A stretch of 64,000 bases of DNA from Schizochytrium sp. CCTCC M209059 (Eukaryota > Sar > Bigyra > Thraustochytrida > Thraustochytriidae). This document shows positions 19,514-28,994 of the stretch, in pieces. Position 1 is the stretch's first letter. The number at the start of each line of letters is the position of its first letter. Location: assembly GCA_000818945.1 (NCBI GenBank), contig KN805387.1, positions 321,903 through 385,902 on the forward strand, read 5' to 3'. The translations under genes and the position numbers were made by a program. The notes under the pieces are model-generated. The model did no database searches. It was not told the DNA's origin and saw nothing but the letters and a program-made list of their open reading frames with translations.

Positions 19514-20230
19514 ATGTTGGCAGCAGTATCCAGAATGGCAGCGCCTCGGCTCTCGACCGTGAGCCGCGGCGCAGCCATGGCAACGCCGCTGCGCAGCGTC
19601 GGCGTGGCCCGGGCCATGAGCTCCAGTGCCTTCTCCAACGAAATGCACGGAACTACCATCCTGTCTGTGCGTCGGGGAGGCAAGGTTGTCGTCATTGGCG
19701 ATGGGCAAATCTCGCAGGGCAACTCTGTTGTCAAGGGCAATGCTATCAAAGTACGGCGCCTGGGAGGCAGCAGCGACAAGAATGGTGGAGAGAACATCGT
19801 GCTGGCAGGCTTTGCCGGCGCCACTGCTGACGCCCTGACCCTGCTGGACCGCCTCGAGAAGAAGCTCGAGCAGTACCCTGGCCAGCTCACCCGCTCTTGT
19901 GTTGAGCTCGCCAAGCTCTGGCGTACCGACAAGTACCTGCGGCGTCTGGAGGCCATCATGATCGTCGTGGACAAGGACGTTTCTCTTACTCTTACTGGCA
20001 ACGGCGACGTTCTGCACTCACCAGATGGAGTCATTGCTGTTGGCTCGGGCGGTCTTTTTGCGCTCTCTGCAGCGCGCGCACTCTCTGGTCTCGACGCCCC
20101 GGATCTCTCTGCTGAAGAGATTGCTAAGCGTTCAATGGACGTGGCTTCTGAACTCTGCGTCTTCACCAACAGCAACTACACGATGGAGACGATTGAAGCC
20201 AGCAGTGAGTCCAAGGTCCCTAGCGCCTAA
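19514..20230 (+). CDS. hslV: Mitochondrial HslV, threonine peptidase of the HslUV protease
   Basis: 238 residues. HslV forms a double hexameric peptidase ring that works with the AAA+ unfoldase HslU, a bacterial-type proteasome relative kept in mitochondria of many protists. Residues 1-46 form an Arg/Ser/Ala-rich presequence (AAPRLSTVSRGA...RSVGVARAMSSS). The mature enzyme would start at Thr47 in MHG-TTILSVRR, matching the bacterial N-terminal catalytic threonine. GDGQ and GNAIKVRRL follow, with a GENIVLAGFAGATADALTL segment and the family ending near ELCVFTNSNYTMETI. Core residues are intact and active protease is expected. No HslU is in this window. Confidence 0.94.
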   Translation: MLAAVSRMAAPRLSTVSRGAAMATPLRSVGVARAMSSSAFSNEMHGTTILSVRRGGKVVVIGDGQISQGNSVVKGNAIKVRRLGGSSDKNGGENIVLAGFAGATADALTLLDRLEKKLEQYPGQLTRSCVELAKLWRTDKYLRRLEAIMIVVDKDVSLTLTGNGDVLHSPDGVIAVGSGGLFALSAARALSGLDAPDLSAEEIAKRSMDVASELCVFTNSNYTMETIEASSESKVPSA

Positions 20231-20814
20231 CTTTGCTTCTTTTTCTTTGTTTTATTCTTTTGCAAAAGAAAGAGTGCGGCTTTGGCCACTAGATTAGAAC
20301 CGTATGCCCTTGGCATCATCGCAGTGCCCCTGGCGCTTGAAACAAGCCGGGCAATCTTTTACTAGACACAGCGCGCGACCGCTCCAAGGGTCCAGCTCTG
20401 TATGTACTCCGGAGCAGAGAAACATTGTGGTTCGCCCTAACTTTTTTCTCTCATCACCAAAGAAACAACCAAGAAAGTATGAGATGCCCGAGGCGATTCT
20501 TGCGTAGACTTTCGGCTGGCTTGCGCGCTCTATGCGTCCTGTGCTTTGTAGGGTAACCCAAAATGACTGTCACCAAATGATCACCATGCGCAGGCAGGTT
20601 TTTTTATTACTATTCATTTTCTAGACTTGTAGGCAGATGAAGGCTTTTTGGCTCGAAACACAGAATCGACATGTCCTGTTACTCCTACATCCTCATGAGG
20701 TCTGAGACGCTTCACCTTTTGTAATGTATTAAAATTTTCGTAAAAGGTACAAGGTGCTTGCGACTCTTGAGAGCAAAAAGACAGAAATAAAAATGAAAGA
20801 GCAACAGCAATATT
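20231..20814. other. Convergent intergenic, HslV / kinase
   Basis: 3' flanks of two convergent genes, AT-richer toward 20600-20810. No gene is supported. Confidence 0.55.
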
Positions 20815-23322
20815 TCAGGGTTCTTTCGACGCGCTCGATAAGCCATCAGGTGCTACAGGTGCTACAGGTGCTGCAGGTGCTGCAGATGGCTGGTTCTGCT
20901 TTTTTGCGGCTGTGACTGCATCTGTCCGACGCTCTATCATCTGACGCAGCGGTTCGGGACGCAGCTGCCGGGTTGGCAGCGAAAGCGGTCGGGTTTCAGG
21001 CCGTTCTGACCTTACGCCCATGCTCGTGTCGAGACGCAACCCGAAATCTGGTAGAGGCACGACCATGTCGCCACCATCACTCCCAGCGCCAATGCTGCTT
21101 CCGGTCTCATTGCGGCCAAGGCGACTCGACGATGGACTTGCCTGCTCAGCGAAACGACTCGAGTTTCCAGCGGCAGCGGCGCTGATCGGGGTCTTCGAGG
21201 GAGTAACTGCTGCAAAAGGGCTATTTGTACCCTCACTGAGATTCGATGCAGCAAAAGTAGTACCGGCAGTGCCATCGCTGTCGTTCATCCGGTCATTGGT
21301 GCTTGTGGTAGTGGTGGTGACCACCTTTGGTTGTATGCGCTCCGGGGCCGGGGAGGTTAGCGCATTCATGAAAGCAGAAGTTGTCCATGATTTGCTGCGC
21401 ACCATTGGCGTAATGCCAACAGACAAGTCAACCTCTGTGACGGCTGCGTTAAGTTCGTCTTGCGTGGGAACAATAAAGTCGCGGTAGGCCTGAGAGAGCT
21501 GAGCAAGCTTGGCGCCCTGGCGCACCCAATCGCTCGATTTGATGCCTGGAATATCCAGACGCTCATAAGACCGTTTGGCTAGCATACGGTCCAAGAGTTG
21601 CATGGCTTCTGGGCTCACATGAGAAACCAAGGTCTCCGGAAACGTCAGTGGCATTGCACGAATGAGCTTAAAAATTTCCTCTCTTGTATCCGCGAGAAAG
21701 GGGACGCATCCAAAGAGCATCATGTAGAGCGTAATGCCCGCGGCCCAAAGATCAGCAAGCTTGCCTTTGTACTGTACATCATTGAAATTGTCAAAGTTGC
21801 AGGCTTCAGGAGGGAAAAACGCATACGTTCCAATGGGTGGCGAATTCATGTCATCGTTGTGCTTCACTTTCTCAATCCCACTCGGTGTTGGCGGGTAGAG
21901 AATTCCACGCAACCGCCGCATTTCTTCAGAGTCCGGATTAAGTCGCTCGGCGGCAGCGGCGGCGCGGGGCGTAATGAACGGAATTGCACCCATGCGCGGC
22001 GTCTCCACCTGCGAAAGCATGGTGAGCAGACCGCTTGCCTCACTGTGGCGATTTTCGCGCTGACTTTCACTTGCTAGTGCGCGACGCTCATGATGATATA
22101 AACCCCCGTCTTCATTCTCTTCTTCTTTTTTGTTGAGGCCTTCACTAATTACGTCGTTCAAGATCTCGTCACCAAGATGAAATTGCATCGATGGAGACTC
22201 AAGGTTTTCCGTTGTGAGCGTCAGTCTCGGCAAGTCTACGTCCAGCTGTAGCGATGAGGGCGCGGCGAGGGAGCTCTTCTCGTCTTTCTCCGACTCAATC
22301 TCCTCTTCTTGCTGCTGCTGCTGCTGCTGCTGTTGCCGTTGCCCTCCTATTGAATGCGGGGGAGGCGGGGGCTCAGGAATGGGGGCGCTGGCCTCCTCGT
22401 CGTCATCGAGCCGCTCGTCTTCAGACCCCCCGGCGGGAATGAGGCCAACGAGAGCGCCGTTGCCGGGTCCGAAAGCCGCGGAGCGATCGACTCGCGTCAG
22501 ATCATCGCACGCATCGGAGCTGTTTCCAATATCGGTATCTCCATTAAAGACATGCGGAGAGTCGTCATCATACTCGTCGTCGTCCTCCTCCTCATTGTCG
22601 CTAATCTCGTCTTCCAGCTCCACGGGCTCGCACATGGCAGAGACGCCAAAGTCGTTGATTTTGAGAAGTCCCGTCTGCGTCACAAGCAGATTGGAAGGCT
22701 TGATGTCACGGTGAACAATGCCGTGAAAGTGAAGATACTCGATACCTTTGATGAGCTGCCCAAAGAGGTCGCGTGCGCGCGCCTCTTCGAGTGGTTTGTT
22801 ACCTTCGAGTTGGTCGCCCATGATGGGCCCACCATTAACGTACTGCATGACAAGGAAGATACGGTTGTGCTGCGGGAGATCGAGAACCTCGTGCACTTGT
22901 ACAATATTTGGGTGTTTCAGCTTCTTCATGATGGCAATTTCGCGGGCCATGGGCGCTGCGGCACTGGCGAGGAGGCCAGAGCTGCGCGCGCGGCCTCGTC
23001 GCAGTGTAAGCCTTCTGCGGATGATCTTGACAGCCCATTGGTTGTTGCTCGCGTCCACTGCGAGCCGCACTTGGGCTTGTGATCCGTGACCGAGGATTTT
23101 GGTAAGCGTGTATTGGTTCGCAACGAGCTCGCCCGTCTCAGGCATGCCTTCGATGCCTGTTTCGAACTGCTCATTGGGCGGGTGAAGGTAGTTATTACTT
23201 TTGTTGTGAGGATGAACGGGGTGGCGATGATAATGCAACGCGTGAGCGGGCTGCCCTAGCTGCTGCTGCTGCTGCTGCTGCTGCGGCATCTGTTGATAGC
23301 CTCGCGTCTGCGCGCCCGGCAT
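20815..23322 (-). CDS. CaMKK/LKB1-like Ser/Thr kinase with a giant activation-segment insert
   Basis: 835 residues. After a Gln-rich N-terminus the kinase domain runs from about residue 71 to 582: ILGHGSQAQVRLA glycine loop, WAVKII lysine, HRDIKPSN catalytic loop, DFG at 214-216, then GTYAFFPPE at about 488-496 in place of the usual APE. The sequence between DFG and PPE is about 270 residues instead of 20-35. It is acidic, with a Gln run and Ser/Thr-Pro sites (TPRMG, PPTPSG). The IVHRDIKPSNLL...INDFGVS...DLWAAGITLYMMLFG pattern matches the CaMKK / Sak1-Tos3-Elm1 / GRIK group that phosphorylates AMPK-type kinases; this assignment is by motif only. The C-terminal 230 residues are Ser/Thr-rich and disordered, ending in a PAAPVAPVAP repeat. 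No frameshift or stop, so the insert appears genuine coding sequence. Confidence 0.87.
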   Translation of the reverse strand: MPGAQTRGYQQMPQQQQQQQQLGQPAHALHYHRHPVHPHNKSNNYLHPPNEQFETGIEGMPETGELVANQYTLTKILGHGSQAQVRLAVDASNNQWAVKIIRRRLTLRRGRARSSGLLASAAAPMAREIAIMKKLKHPNIVQVHEVLDLPQHNRIFLVMQYVNGGPIMGDQLEGNKPLEEARARDLFGQLIKGIEYLHFHGIVHRDIKPSNLLVTQTGLLKINDFGVSAMCEPVELEDEISDNEEEDDDEYDDDSPHVFNGDTDIGNSSDACDDLTRVDRSAAFGPGNGALVGLIPAGGSEDERLDDDEEASAPIPEPPPPPHSIGGQRQQQQQQQQQEEEIESEKDEKSSLAAPSSLQLDVDLPRLTLTTENLESPSMQFHLGDEILNDVISEGLNKKEEENEDGGLYHHERRALASESQRENRHSEASGLLTMLSQVETPRMGAIPFITPRAAAAAERLNPDSEEMRRLRGILYPPTPSGIEKVKHNDDMNSPPIGTYAFFPPEACNFDNFNDVQYKGKLADLWAAGITLYMMLFGCVPFLADTREEIFKLIRAMPLTFPETLVSHVSPEAMQLLDRMLAKRSYERLDIPGIKSSDWVRQGAKLAQLSQAYRDFIVPTQDELNAAVTEVDLSVGITPMVRSKSWTTSAFMNALTSPAPERIQPKVVTTTTTSTNDRMNDSDGTAGTTFAASNLSEGTNSPFAAVTPSKTPISAAAAGNSSRFAEQASPSSSRLGRNETGSSIGAGSDGGDMVVPLPDFGLRLDTSMGVRSERPETRPLSLPTRQLRPEPLRQMIERRTDAVTAAKKQNQPSAAPAAPVAPVAPDGLSSASKEP

Positions 23323-23901
23323 GCCGGCGAGCCGGCCTTCCCTTCATCCTTCCTATAAGCGTCCGCCTCTCGCGACGGCGAAGACGACACGCACCCCATC
23401 TTCGCCCTCTGCTCGAGCGCCTGTCAGCGCCCGCGCAGCGCCCGCGCAGCCCGCGGCGCTGTGATCGATTTTGGCAGCCGTGAGGAAAAAGAGGCGGTGA
23501 CCCCAAATCCTGCTTTAGGGGCCGTGATTCGGGCCTCCTTTTCTGTCCGGCTCGTCGTCTTGTCTACTGGCTGGCTGCCGCCGCGGCTCCTGCGTGTAAA
23601 ACGAGGATAGAAATGGTGCATTCTCTTTCGAGGCGCTTGCCCTTTCGTAGTTTGTACTCCATGTTTTCAGCTTTGCTTGCAGCAGCTTGCTCGACAAACC
23701 TAGGGCTAGGATGTGATGATCGTTTTTGATGACCGCTAGCCTACCGAAAGAATGCAACGATGGCGAGTGTGCCAACATTCGCTGCCCTATGGTCGCCCCG
23801 TCTTGCAATTCGTTGATGGCAGTAAGGTGGCCAAGCTCCTTTCTCATTCGCTGTCGTGCACATCATGATTGTTTGCGGCCCTCTTCACTCTGCATCCATC
23901 A

Positions 23902-23943
<42 letters not shown>

Positions 23944-24222
23944 AAAATCGCCGTCCAAGGGCAAGCTCATTCAACCCTGCAATCGTCGCGGCCACGACGC
24001 TTCTATGCATACGTACGTATACTACGTACATAGCCTACAAGTCGATGCAAGTTGTGAAAAGGTCCAGAGAGCTGAGATCCTGTGGTGATCCGGCCTTTCT
24101 GCATCTATGCTTCGGCTTCGGGAGGCCGGGACTTCGAGCACCAAAGCCCGAACGAAGGAGCAGCAGGCGGCACAGAGAGCGGGCGAAGCGAGGCCGGGAG
24201 CCACGAAGGGCGCGCGGAGAGA
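23323..24222. other. Divergent intergenic, kinase / glutathione synthetase
   Basis: 900 bp between two start codons. It contains GCGCCCGCGCAGC direct repeats near 23425-23455, a (TTGC)n array at 23904-23943 and an ACGTACGTATACTACGTAC near-palindrome at about 24010-24030. The glutathione synthetase frame is open upstream to 24082 without family similarity. Confidence 0.5.
23904..23943. repeat. (TTGC)n microsatellite, about 10 copies
   Basis: Perfect array of the same tetranucleotide found at 2510-2599 and 4757-4797, here about 280 bases upstream of a start codon rather than after a stop. Confidence 0.9.
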
Positions 24223-25653
24223 ATGCAGGGACTCACGGACGAGGCGGTGGCCTGGGCCACGGCGCACGGGCTGCAGATGATGGACGCGGAGCACTCAACG
24301 CTGTGCAAGGCCGCGCCCGTCACGCTGCTGCCGACGTCGCTGTCCAGGAAGGCCTTTGAACACGCAGTGCACCTGGCGCAGCCCTTCAACGTGCTGGTCG
24401 ACAAGGTGGCGCGCGATCTCGACTGGGTGTACAAGACGCTCGACGGCGTTCTGGAGCACGACGAGTTCACGGCCCAACTCGTCAAGATCTGCCGCGCCGT
24501 CGAGGAAAAGGGTGACGTACAGAGAATCTACCTGGGCATCAACCGCTCCGACTACATGCTGGACCAAGGCAAAGACCTCTTGCAGGTGGAGCTCAACACA
24601 ATTGCGTCCTCTTTTGGGTGCTTGTCGGCTCGCGTCGCGCGAATGCATAGATTCCTCATGGATCGCTACCCCGAGCATGAGACGGTGCAGGAGCGCTGCC
24701 CGGACGCGCAGGACGCCACGCGCACGCCTCCAAACCGTGCCGGCACAGAGATCCCTCGCGCTCTTGCGGAAGCAGCTCGCATCCATCTCCAGTCGCGCGG
24801 CAAGGAGGAGACGACCAATGCTCCTCCCACGGTCCTCTTTGTGGTCCAAGAGGGCGAGAGGAACTCGTTCGACCAGCGTTGGCTCGAGTACGAGCTCTGG
24901 GATGCCCACAAGGTCGCCTGCATGCGCCGATCCCTGAGTCAGATTAAAGAGCAGGCCTCTGTGAACGACTCAAACGGCGGCGACCTCATCGTCGACGGCC
25001 AGCTCATTTCGGTGGTGTACTTTCGCGCGGGCTACACTCCTAATGACTACCCTAGCGACGTGCAGTGGGACGCGCGTCTTCTCATGGAGACATCCAACGC
25101 CATTAAGTGCCCGAGCATTGCTTACCAGCTTGTGGGCACGAAGAAGGTGCAGCAGGAGCTCGCGCGCCCCGGCCAGGTTGAGCGATTCATGGGCGAGGGC
25201 CCCGGCGCTGCGCTGCGCACAGGTTTCGCAGGTCTCTGGTCTCTTGACGCCAAGGAACAGGATGAAAGTGCCAAGGATGCCATCAAGGACGCTATTGCGA
25301 ATCCGGGTAACTACGTCGTCAAGCCGCAGCGAGAGGGCGGTGGAAACAACATTTACGGCGAGGACGTGAAAAAGGCGCTCGAGTCCATGTCATCGACCGA
25401 ACTTGCCTCGTACATTCTCATGCAGCGCATCTTTCCTGAGGAGGTCGATGCCATTCTTGTCAAGGCCGGCGAGCCCCATTCTGCAAAGGCGCTGCAGGAG
25501 CTTGGCGTTTACGGCGTTTATCTCTCGGACGGCTCGAAAGAGCACTTTAATGCATATGCGGGCCAGCTTCTGCGGACCAAGATGGTTGGCATCGACGAAG
25601 GTGGCGTGGCCACTGGGTTTTCTTGTCTGGACTCTCCGCTTCTTGTCGACTAA
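24223..25653 (+). CDS. GSS: Glutathione synthetase (eukaryotic type)
   Basis: 476 residues, the normal length for the eukaryotic family. It joins gamma-glutamylcysteine and glycine with ATP to make glutathione (EC 6.3.2.3) in the cytosol. Recognisable family segments are LPTSLSRKAFEHAVHLAQPFN, YLGINRSDYMLD, LLQVELNTIASSFGCL near the substrate site, VYFRAGYTPNDYPS, PSIAYQLVGTKKVQQ, and the ATP-grasp glycine-rich loop YVVKPQREGGGNNIYG (about residues 364-380). The end LLRTKMVGIDEGGVATGFSCLDSPLLVD keeps the product-side loop. The ATG at 24223 starts right at the conserved N-terminal helix. Intact, no intron. Confidence 0.96.
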   Translation: MQGLTDEAVAWATAHGLQMMDAEHSTLCKAAPVTLLPTSLSRKAFEHAVHLAQPFNVLVDKVARDLDWVYKTLDGVLEHDEFTAQLVKICRAVEEKGDVQRIYLGINRSDYMLDQGKDLLQVELNTIASSFGCLSARVARMHRFLMDRYPEHETVQERCPDAQDATRTPPNRAGTEIPRALAEAARIHLQSRGKEETTNAPPTVLFVVQEGERNSFDQRWLEYELWDAHKVACMRRSLSQIKEQASVNDSNGGDLIVDGQLISVVYFRAGYTPNDYPSDVQWDARLLMETSNAIKCPSIAYQLVGTKKVQQELARPGQVERFMGEGPGAALRTGFAGLWSLDAKEQDESAKDAIKDAIANPGNYVVKPQREGGGNNIYGEDVKKALESMSSTELASYILMQRIFPEEVDAILVKAGEPHSAKALQELGVYGVYLSDGSKEHFNAYAGQLLRTKMVGIDEGGVATGFSCLDSPLLVD

Positions 25654-26176
25654 TTATAAGGAGTCTGCAGGTAGGTAGATTATACAATCCAAGACCCAAT
25701 TATTTTCTCTCCTTTTCTTGTCTCTCCTGCAGCGCCAATCAATAATTTCCTCTTCTTTGTAAAAGGGTCTGTGCTCTTTTGCTCGTCACGGTGACAGCTA
25801 CTTGCGGAGCGGGAAGACTGTAACCCTCAACTTTTTTGGTATTATTAAAAGCGGTACTACAGCTCTACCTTGGATTGTGAGAAAGAAGACGACCGCGGCC
25901 AGCTGCTAGGTTCTATTCGTCATCCATCGATAGGAAAAAATACGGACATCCCGGAACACAACTCGGACAAGGTTGGAGGAGTGAACGAGAAACGAAGGAA
26001 GGAAAAGAAGAAAAGAAAAGAAATAAAAGTGTGCCATTTCTATTTTATGTTATGCAAGTTTCGTAGCGATGTAGAAAATTGCAGATGGTATACGTATACA
26101 TACACAACAACATGCAAGACATTTCAGAGCCATTCAAAGTAAATGCAATGCTGCAGTAAAACGAACCCCTCACGTG
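25654..26176. other. Convergent intergenic, GSS / Myb
   Basis: 3' flanks. An A/G-rich run (AAAGAAGAAAAGAAAAGAAA) lies near 26005-26025 and AT-rich sequence near 26040-26110. No gene is supported. Confidence 0.55.
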
Positions 26177-28183
26177 CTACGATGAAGCGTTCAAGCCGGG
26201 AGGTTCATCTGTGCCAGCTGCAAAGGCTGAAAAAGCTGTTGGGACTTCGGCATTCGCTTCAACAGAAGCAGGCGGAGGCGCAGCTCCTGATGCAAGTGCG
26301 CTGGCGGCGTCGTCCCCGTTACGCCGGAGTTTGGCAGACTGGCGTCTCTCGCGACGCTTCGAAGCGTAAAAGTGATTCTTTACATCATTGGCGCTGCGGC
26401 CTGGCAACTCTCGCGCAATGGCAGCCCAGTGATTCCCATTTTCCTTGTGCAGCACTCGAAACTTTTCAATCTCCGCCTCCGTCCATTCGCCTCGACGGAG
26501 ATTGGGCTGAAGCGAATTGAACCAACGCTCGCGACACTGCTTACCAATGCGCCCCGGGAGATATGGAGCGATCTGGATGGTCCACTTCGTCGGTCCATAC
26601 TTTTCCACAAGAGAGCGCAGCTTGGCGTCCTCAGCAGGTGTCCATGATCCACGTCCCTTGACGATGCTTGGGTTAAGAACGTTGTTCCAGTGTCGGGCAC
26701 ACTGCAGCGCGGTGCGACGCGGCATGGCCTTGGCGATAAGATTCCAGTCTCCTGTTCCATGAGTCGTCACAAGGTCGAGGAGCACTGCGCCTTCTGCTGC
26801 GTCCCAGCGCAAGTCTTGCTCTGCATCCTCTTCCTCCTCTTGGCCGAGAGTGCTTTCCCCGGGCGGAGGGGGGATGAAAGCGGCAAAGGCGGTGGTGTTT
26901 CCAGTCGCTTCCTGGTCTTGGTCCTTGTCTCCACTCTGGTCCGCAGAAATGCCACTTCTCTTGCCATGTGCCGCATGCGTCTGTGTATCCGCAGCAGTGC
27001 CCGTCTTTTGTGCCTTGCGAGAGCCCGGGGGCGGAGGCGGCCCTGCGTCTGCCCCGCCATCGCCATCTTTTCGTGCGCGCTTCCCCAAAGATGTCGCTGC
27101 TCCAGCTGCAAAGGAAGAACCAGGAGCATAGGTTTCCTCGCCATCGCCGTGAATGGCGTACACACCACTGACCACTTGCATGCGGGTCTTCAGCCGTCGT
27201 TGCGAAGCGTACCAGTGGTTTTTTACATCGTTGTCACTACGCCCTGGCAGTTTCCTCGCGATGAGCGACCAGCGGTTCCCCACGCGCTGATGCGTTTCGA
27301 GAAGAGTGCGTTCCTCCTCTGGAGACCATGGGCCACGCTTGAGGTCTGGGTCCAGATGGTTGCGCCAGCGCTCGCGACACTGTTTCCCTGTGCGGTTAGG
27401 AAAGTGGTTTGCGATAAAACTTGACCAGTTCTGAGGCCCATGCATGCCAACAACCTTGCGCAGATTCGCGTCCTCGGCTGCGGTCCACGAGCCTTTTGTC
27501 ACCGGTGGAATCGCGGACATTTTCCTCCAATGTGCCCTGCACTCAGCCTCTGTGCGTTCCGGCAAGAAGCGAGCAATCTTATCCCATTCCTTGCCTTCGT
27601 AGTGATTAACGGTGGTGCGCAGCACCTGCTCTTCGATGTTGGCCCAAGGAGGTCTTCCCGAAGCAATGGCTTCGGCTTCTTGAAGGGTCAGGCCAGTTGA
27701 CTCCCCGTCAATCATACTCCTGTTCTCATTTCCCTCGCCTTCGAGCTGATCGTCGTCTTCTCCTGTCGGAGTCCCCCTATTGTTTTGGGACTCTGCATCC
27801 TTTGTGTTGAGATTGTCATCGTCGTTGTCGTCGTCGTCGTCATTGTCATTATCGTCGACGTCTCTATCTTGACCAGCGATATTGTCGAGACGTTCTTTTT
27901 CAGCGTCTTTGTCCCCCTCTTCTCGGTTCTCGTTGTCCGCGTCTTGTCGCGCGCCGCCTTGCGTGTCCTCTGGCAACAGAGCTGCGTCCACACTCGCGTC
28001 AATGTCCACGTCTCCGCCCTCTGCGTGCGCAGTCTCATACGCTCGACTTCGCTTTTGCGTGCCGTTTTGTTTATGATGCTGTCCTCCTCGGTTCTTTTGC
28101 GTCTGCGTCTGCGTCTCGACGTCGCCGTCGCCGTCCTCGGCCCTGGTCTTCGACCTGGTCCTCGCGTCCTGCGCGCTCATCAT
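26177..28183 (-). CDS. Six-repeat Myb protein (two R1R2R3-type blocks)
   Basis: 668 residues. The N-terminal 170 are acidic and disordered (DDNDNDDDDDNDDD). Block 1 has three Myb repeats at about 178-222 (PPWANIEEQVL), 229-276 (KGSWTAAEDANL) and 282-330 (RGPWSPEEERTL). After a Gly/Pro-rich linker of about 130 residues, block 2 has three more at about 459-503 (LRWDAAEGAVL), 510-556 (GSWTPAEDAKL) and 563-611 (RGEWTEAEIEKF). R2 and R5 share GKQCRERW, and R3 and R6 share LPGRS(D/A)NDVKNH, so one block probably arose from the other by internal duplication. Both blocks keep most spaced tryptophans and are likely DNA-binding. A transcription or cell-cycle regulator by analogy with 3R-Myb proteins; the target is unknown. 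Intronless. Confidence 0.88.
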   Translation of the reverse strand: MMSAQDARTRSKTRAEDGDGDVETQTQTQKNRGGQHHKQNGTQKRSRAYETAHAEGGDVDIDASVDAALLPEDTQGGARQDADNENREEGDKDAEKERLDNIAGQDRDVDDNDNDDDDDNDDDNLNTKDAESQNNRGTPTGEDDDQLEGEGNENRSMIDGESTGLTLQEAEAIASGRPPWANIEEQVLRTTVNHYEGKEWDKIARFLPERTEAECRAHWRKMSAIPPVTKGSWTAAEDANLRKVVGMHGPQNWSSFIANHFPNRTGKQCRERWRNHLDPDLKRGPWSPEEERTLLETHQRVGNRWSLIARKLPGRSDNDVKNHWYASQRRLKTRMQVVSGVYAIHGDGEETYAPGSSFAAGAATSLGKRARKDGDGGADAGPPPPPGSRKAQKTGTAADTQTHAAHGKRSGISADQSGDKDQDQEATGNTTAFAAFIPPPPGESTLGQEEEEDAEQDLRWDAAEGAVLLDLVTTHGTGDWNLIAKAMPRRTALQCARHWNNVLNPSIVKGRGSWTPAEDAKLRSLVEKYGPTKWTIQIAPYLPGRIGKQCRERWFNSLQPNLRRGEWTEAEIEKFRVLHKENGNHWAAIARELPGRSANDVKNHFYASKRRERRQSAKLRRNGDDAASALASGAAPPPASVEANAEVPTAFSAFAAGTDEPPGLNASS

Positions 28184-28994
28184 GCGTCTGCGTTCGCGTT
28201 CGCTCGCCTACCGGCTCCGGCCCTTCTGGCCTCCTGCGAGAGCAAGTCCCGAGAGCGCCGGGCGCTCTGCAGTCTCGCCCGCGACCACGCGCCCGCGCTC
28301 TGCCGCGCCTTGTGCTGCGCGCCCGCGCTCGCCGCTCTGCTTGGCTTTGCTTGCTTCGCTTTGCTGCTCTGCCTCCCCTCACTCTTTTTTCCACGCCGCT
28401 TGCTTGCTTCTGCCGCGAAACCGACGCCGTCGTTGCGTCGGTTAGCCCTGCCCACTCATTCTTTCTTTCTTTCTTTCTTTCTTTCTTTTCTTTCTTTTCT
28501 TTTGTTGCTTTGGACCTAATGTGGTTTTTTCCCTCCAGCTTCGTCGACCCTCGAGGGCGAGACGAGCTACCACTGGTGCGGTGAGAGTAGGCGCGTCTGA
28601 GCCTGCTCGAGCGCGTGGGAGGCTCGCTGCTATCGAAAGTATGGATCTTCGTGCGACGCAGATTGGTAACCTCAACGTGATCTTGAAGGCCTGGGACTCC
28701 ACGAGCCGAGGCTCGAAACGGCCATAACGGCCAATCGAACACCGTTCTACGTTACGATTCTGTCGGGCATCATTCTCTTTGTTACAGAGAGCCTGCTTAC
28801 CCACGTGCTGGTGAATCAGATGATGCAATGTTTTGGAATGGAATTTCCATTCCATATCAAAGCGTTCATACGGCATATCAGTAGGTAAGACGTAGGGCCC
28901 CCCCTTTTTTTCTTTTTTCTTTTTTTAAAGAATTAATTTGTCGCCAGTGGTGGTGGCGCCCAGAAAAGACAATCTTGTTTGCTTTTAGATTTTC
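28184..28994. other. Myb upstream region / SDR 3' flank
   Basis: Contains a (CTTT)n run at about 28458-28500 and a homopolymer pair CCCCCCC/TTTTTTT near 28898-28930. High-GC open frames occur on both strands; none has a motif. Presumed Myb promoter and 5' UTR. Confidence 0.5.

Noticed and set aside
19154..20017. Minus-strand frame opposite HslV
   Set aside because: Antisense of HslV with an Ala/Arg run from the AGC array.
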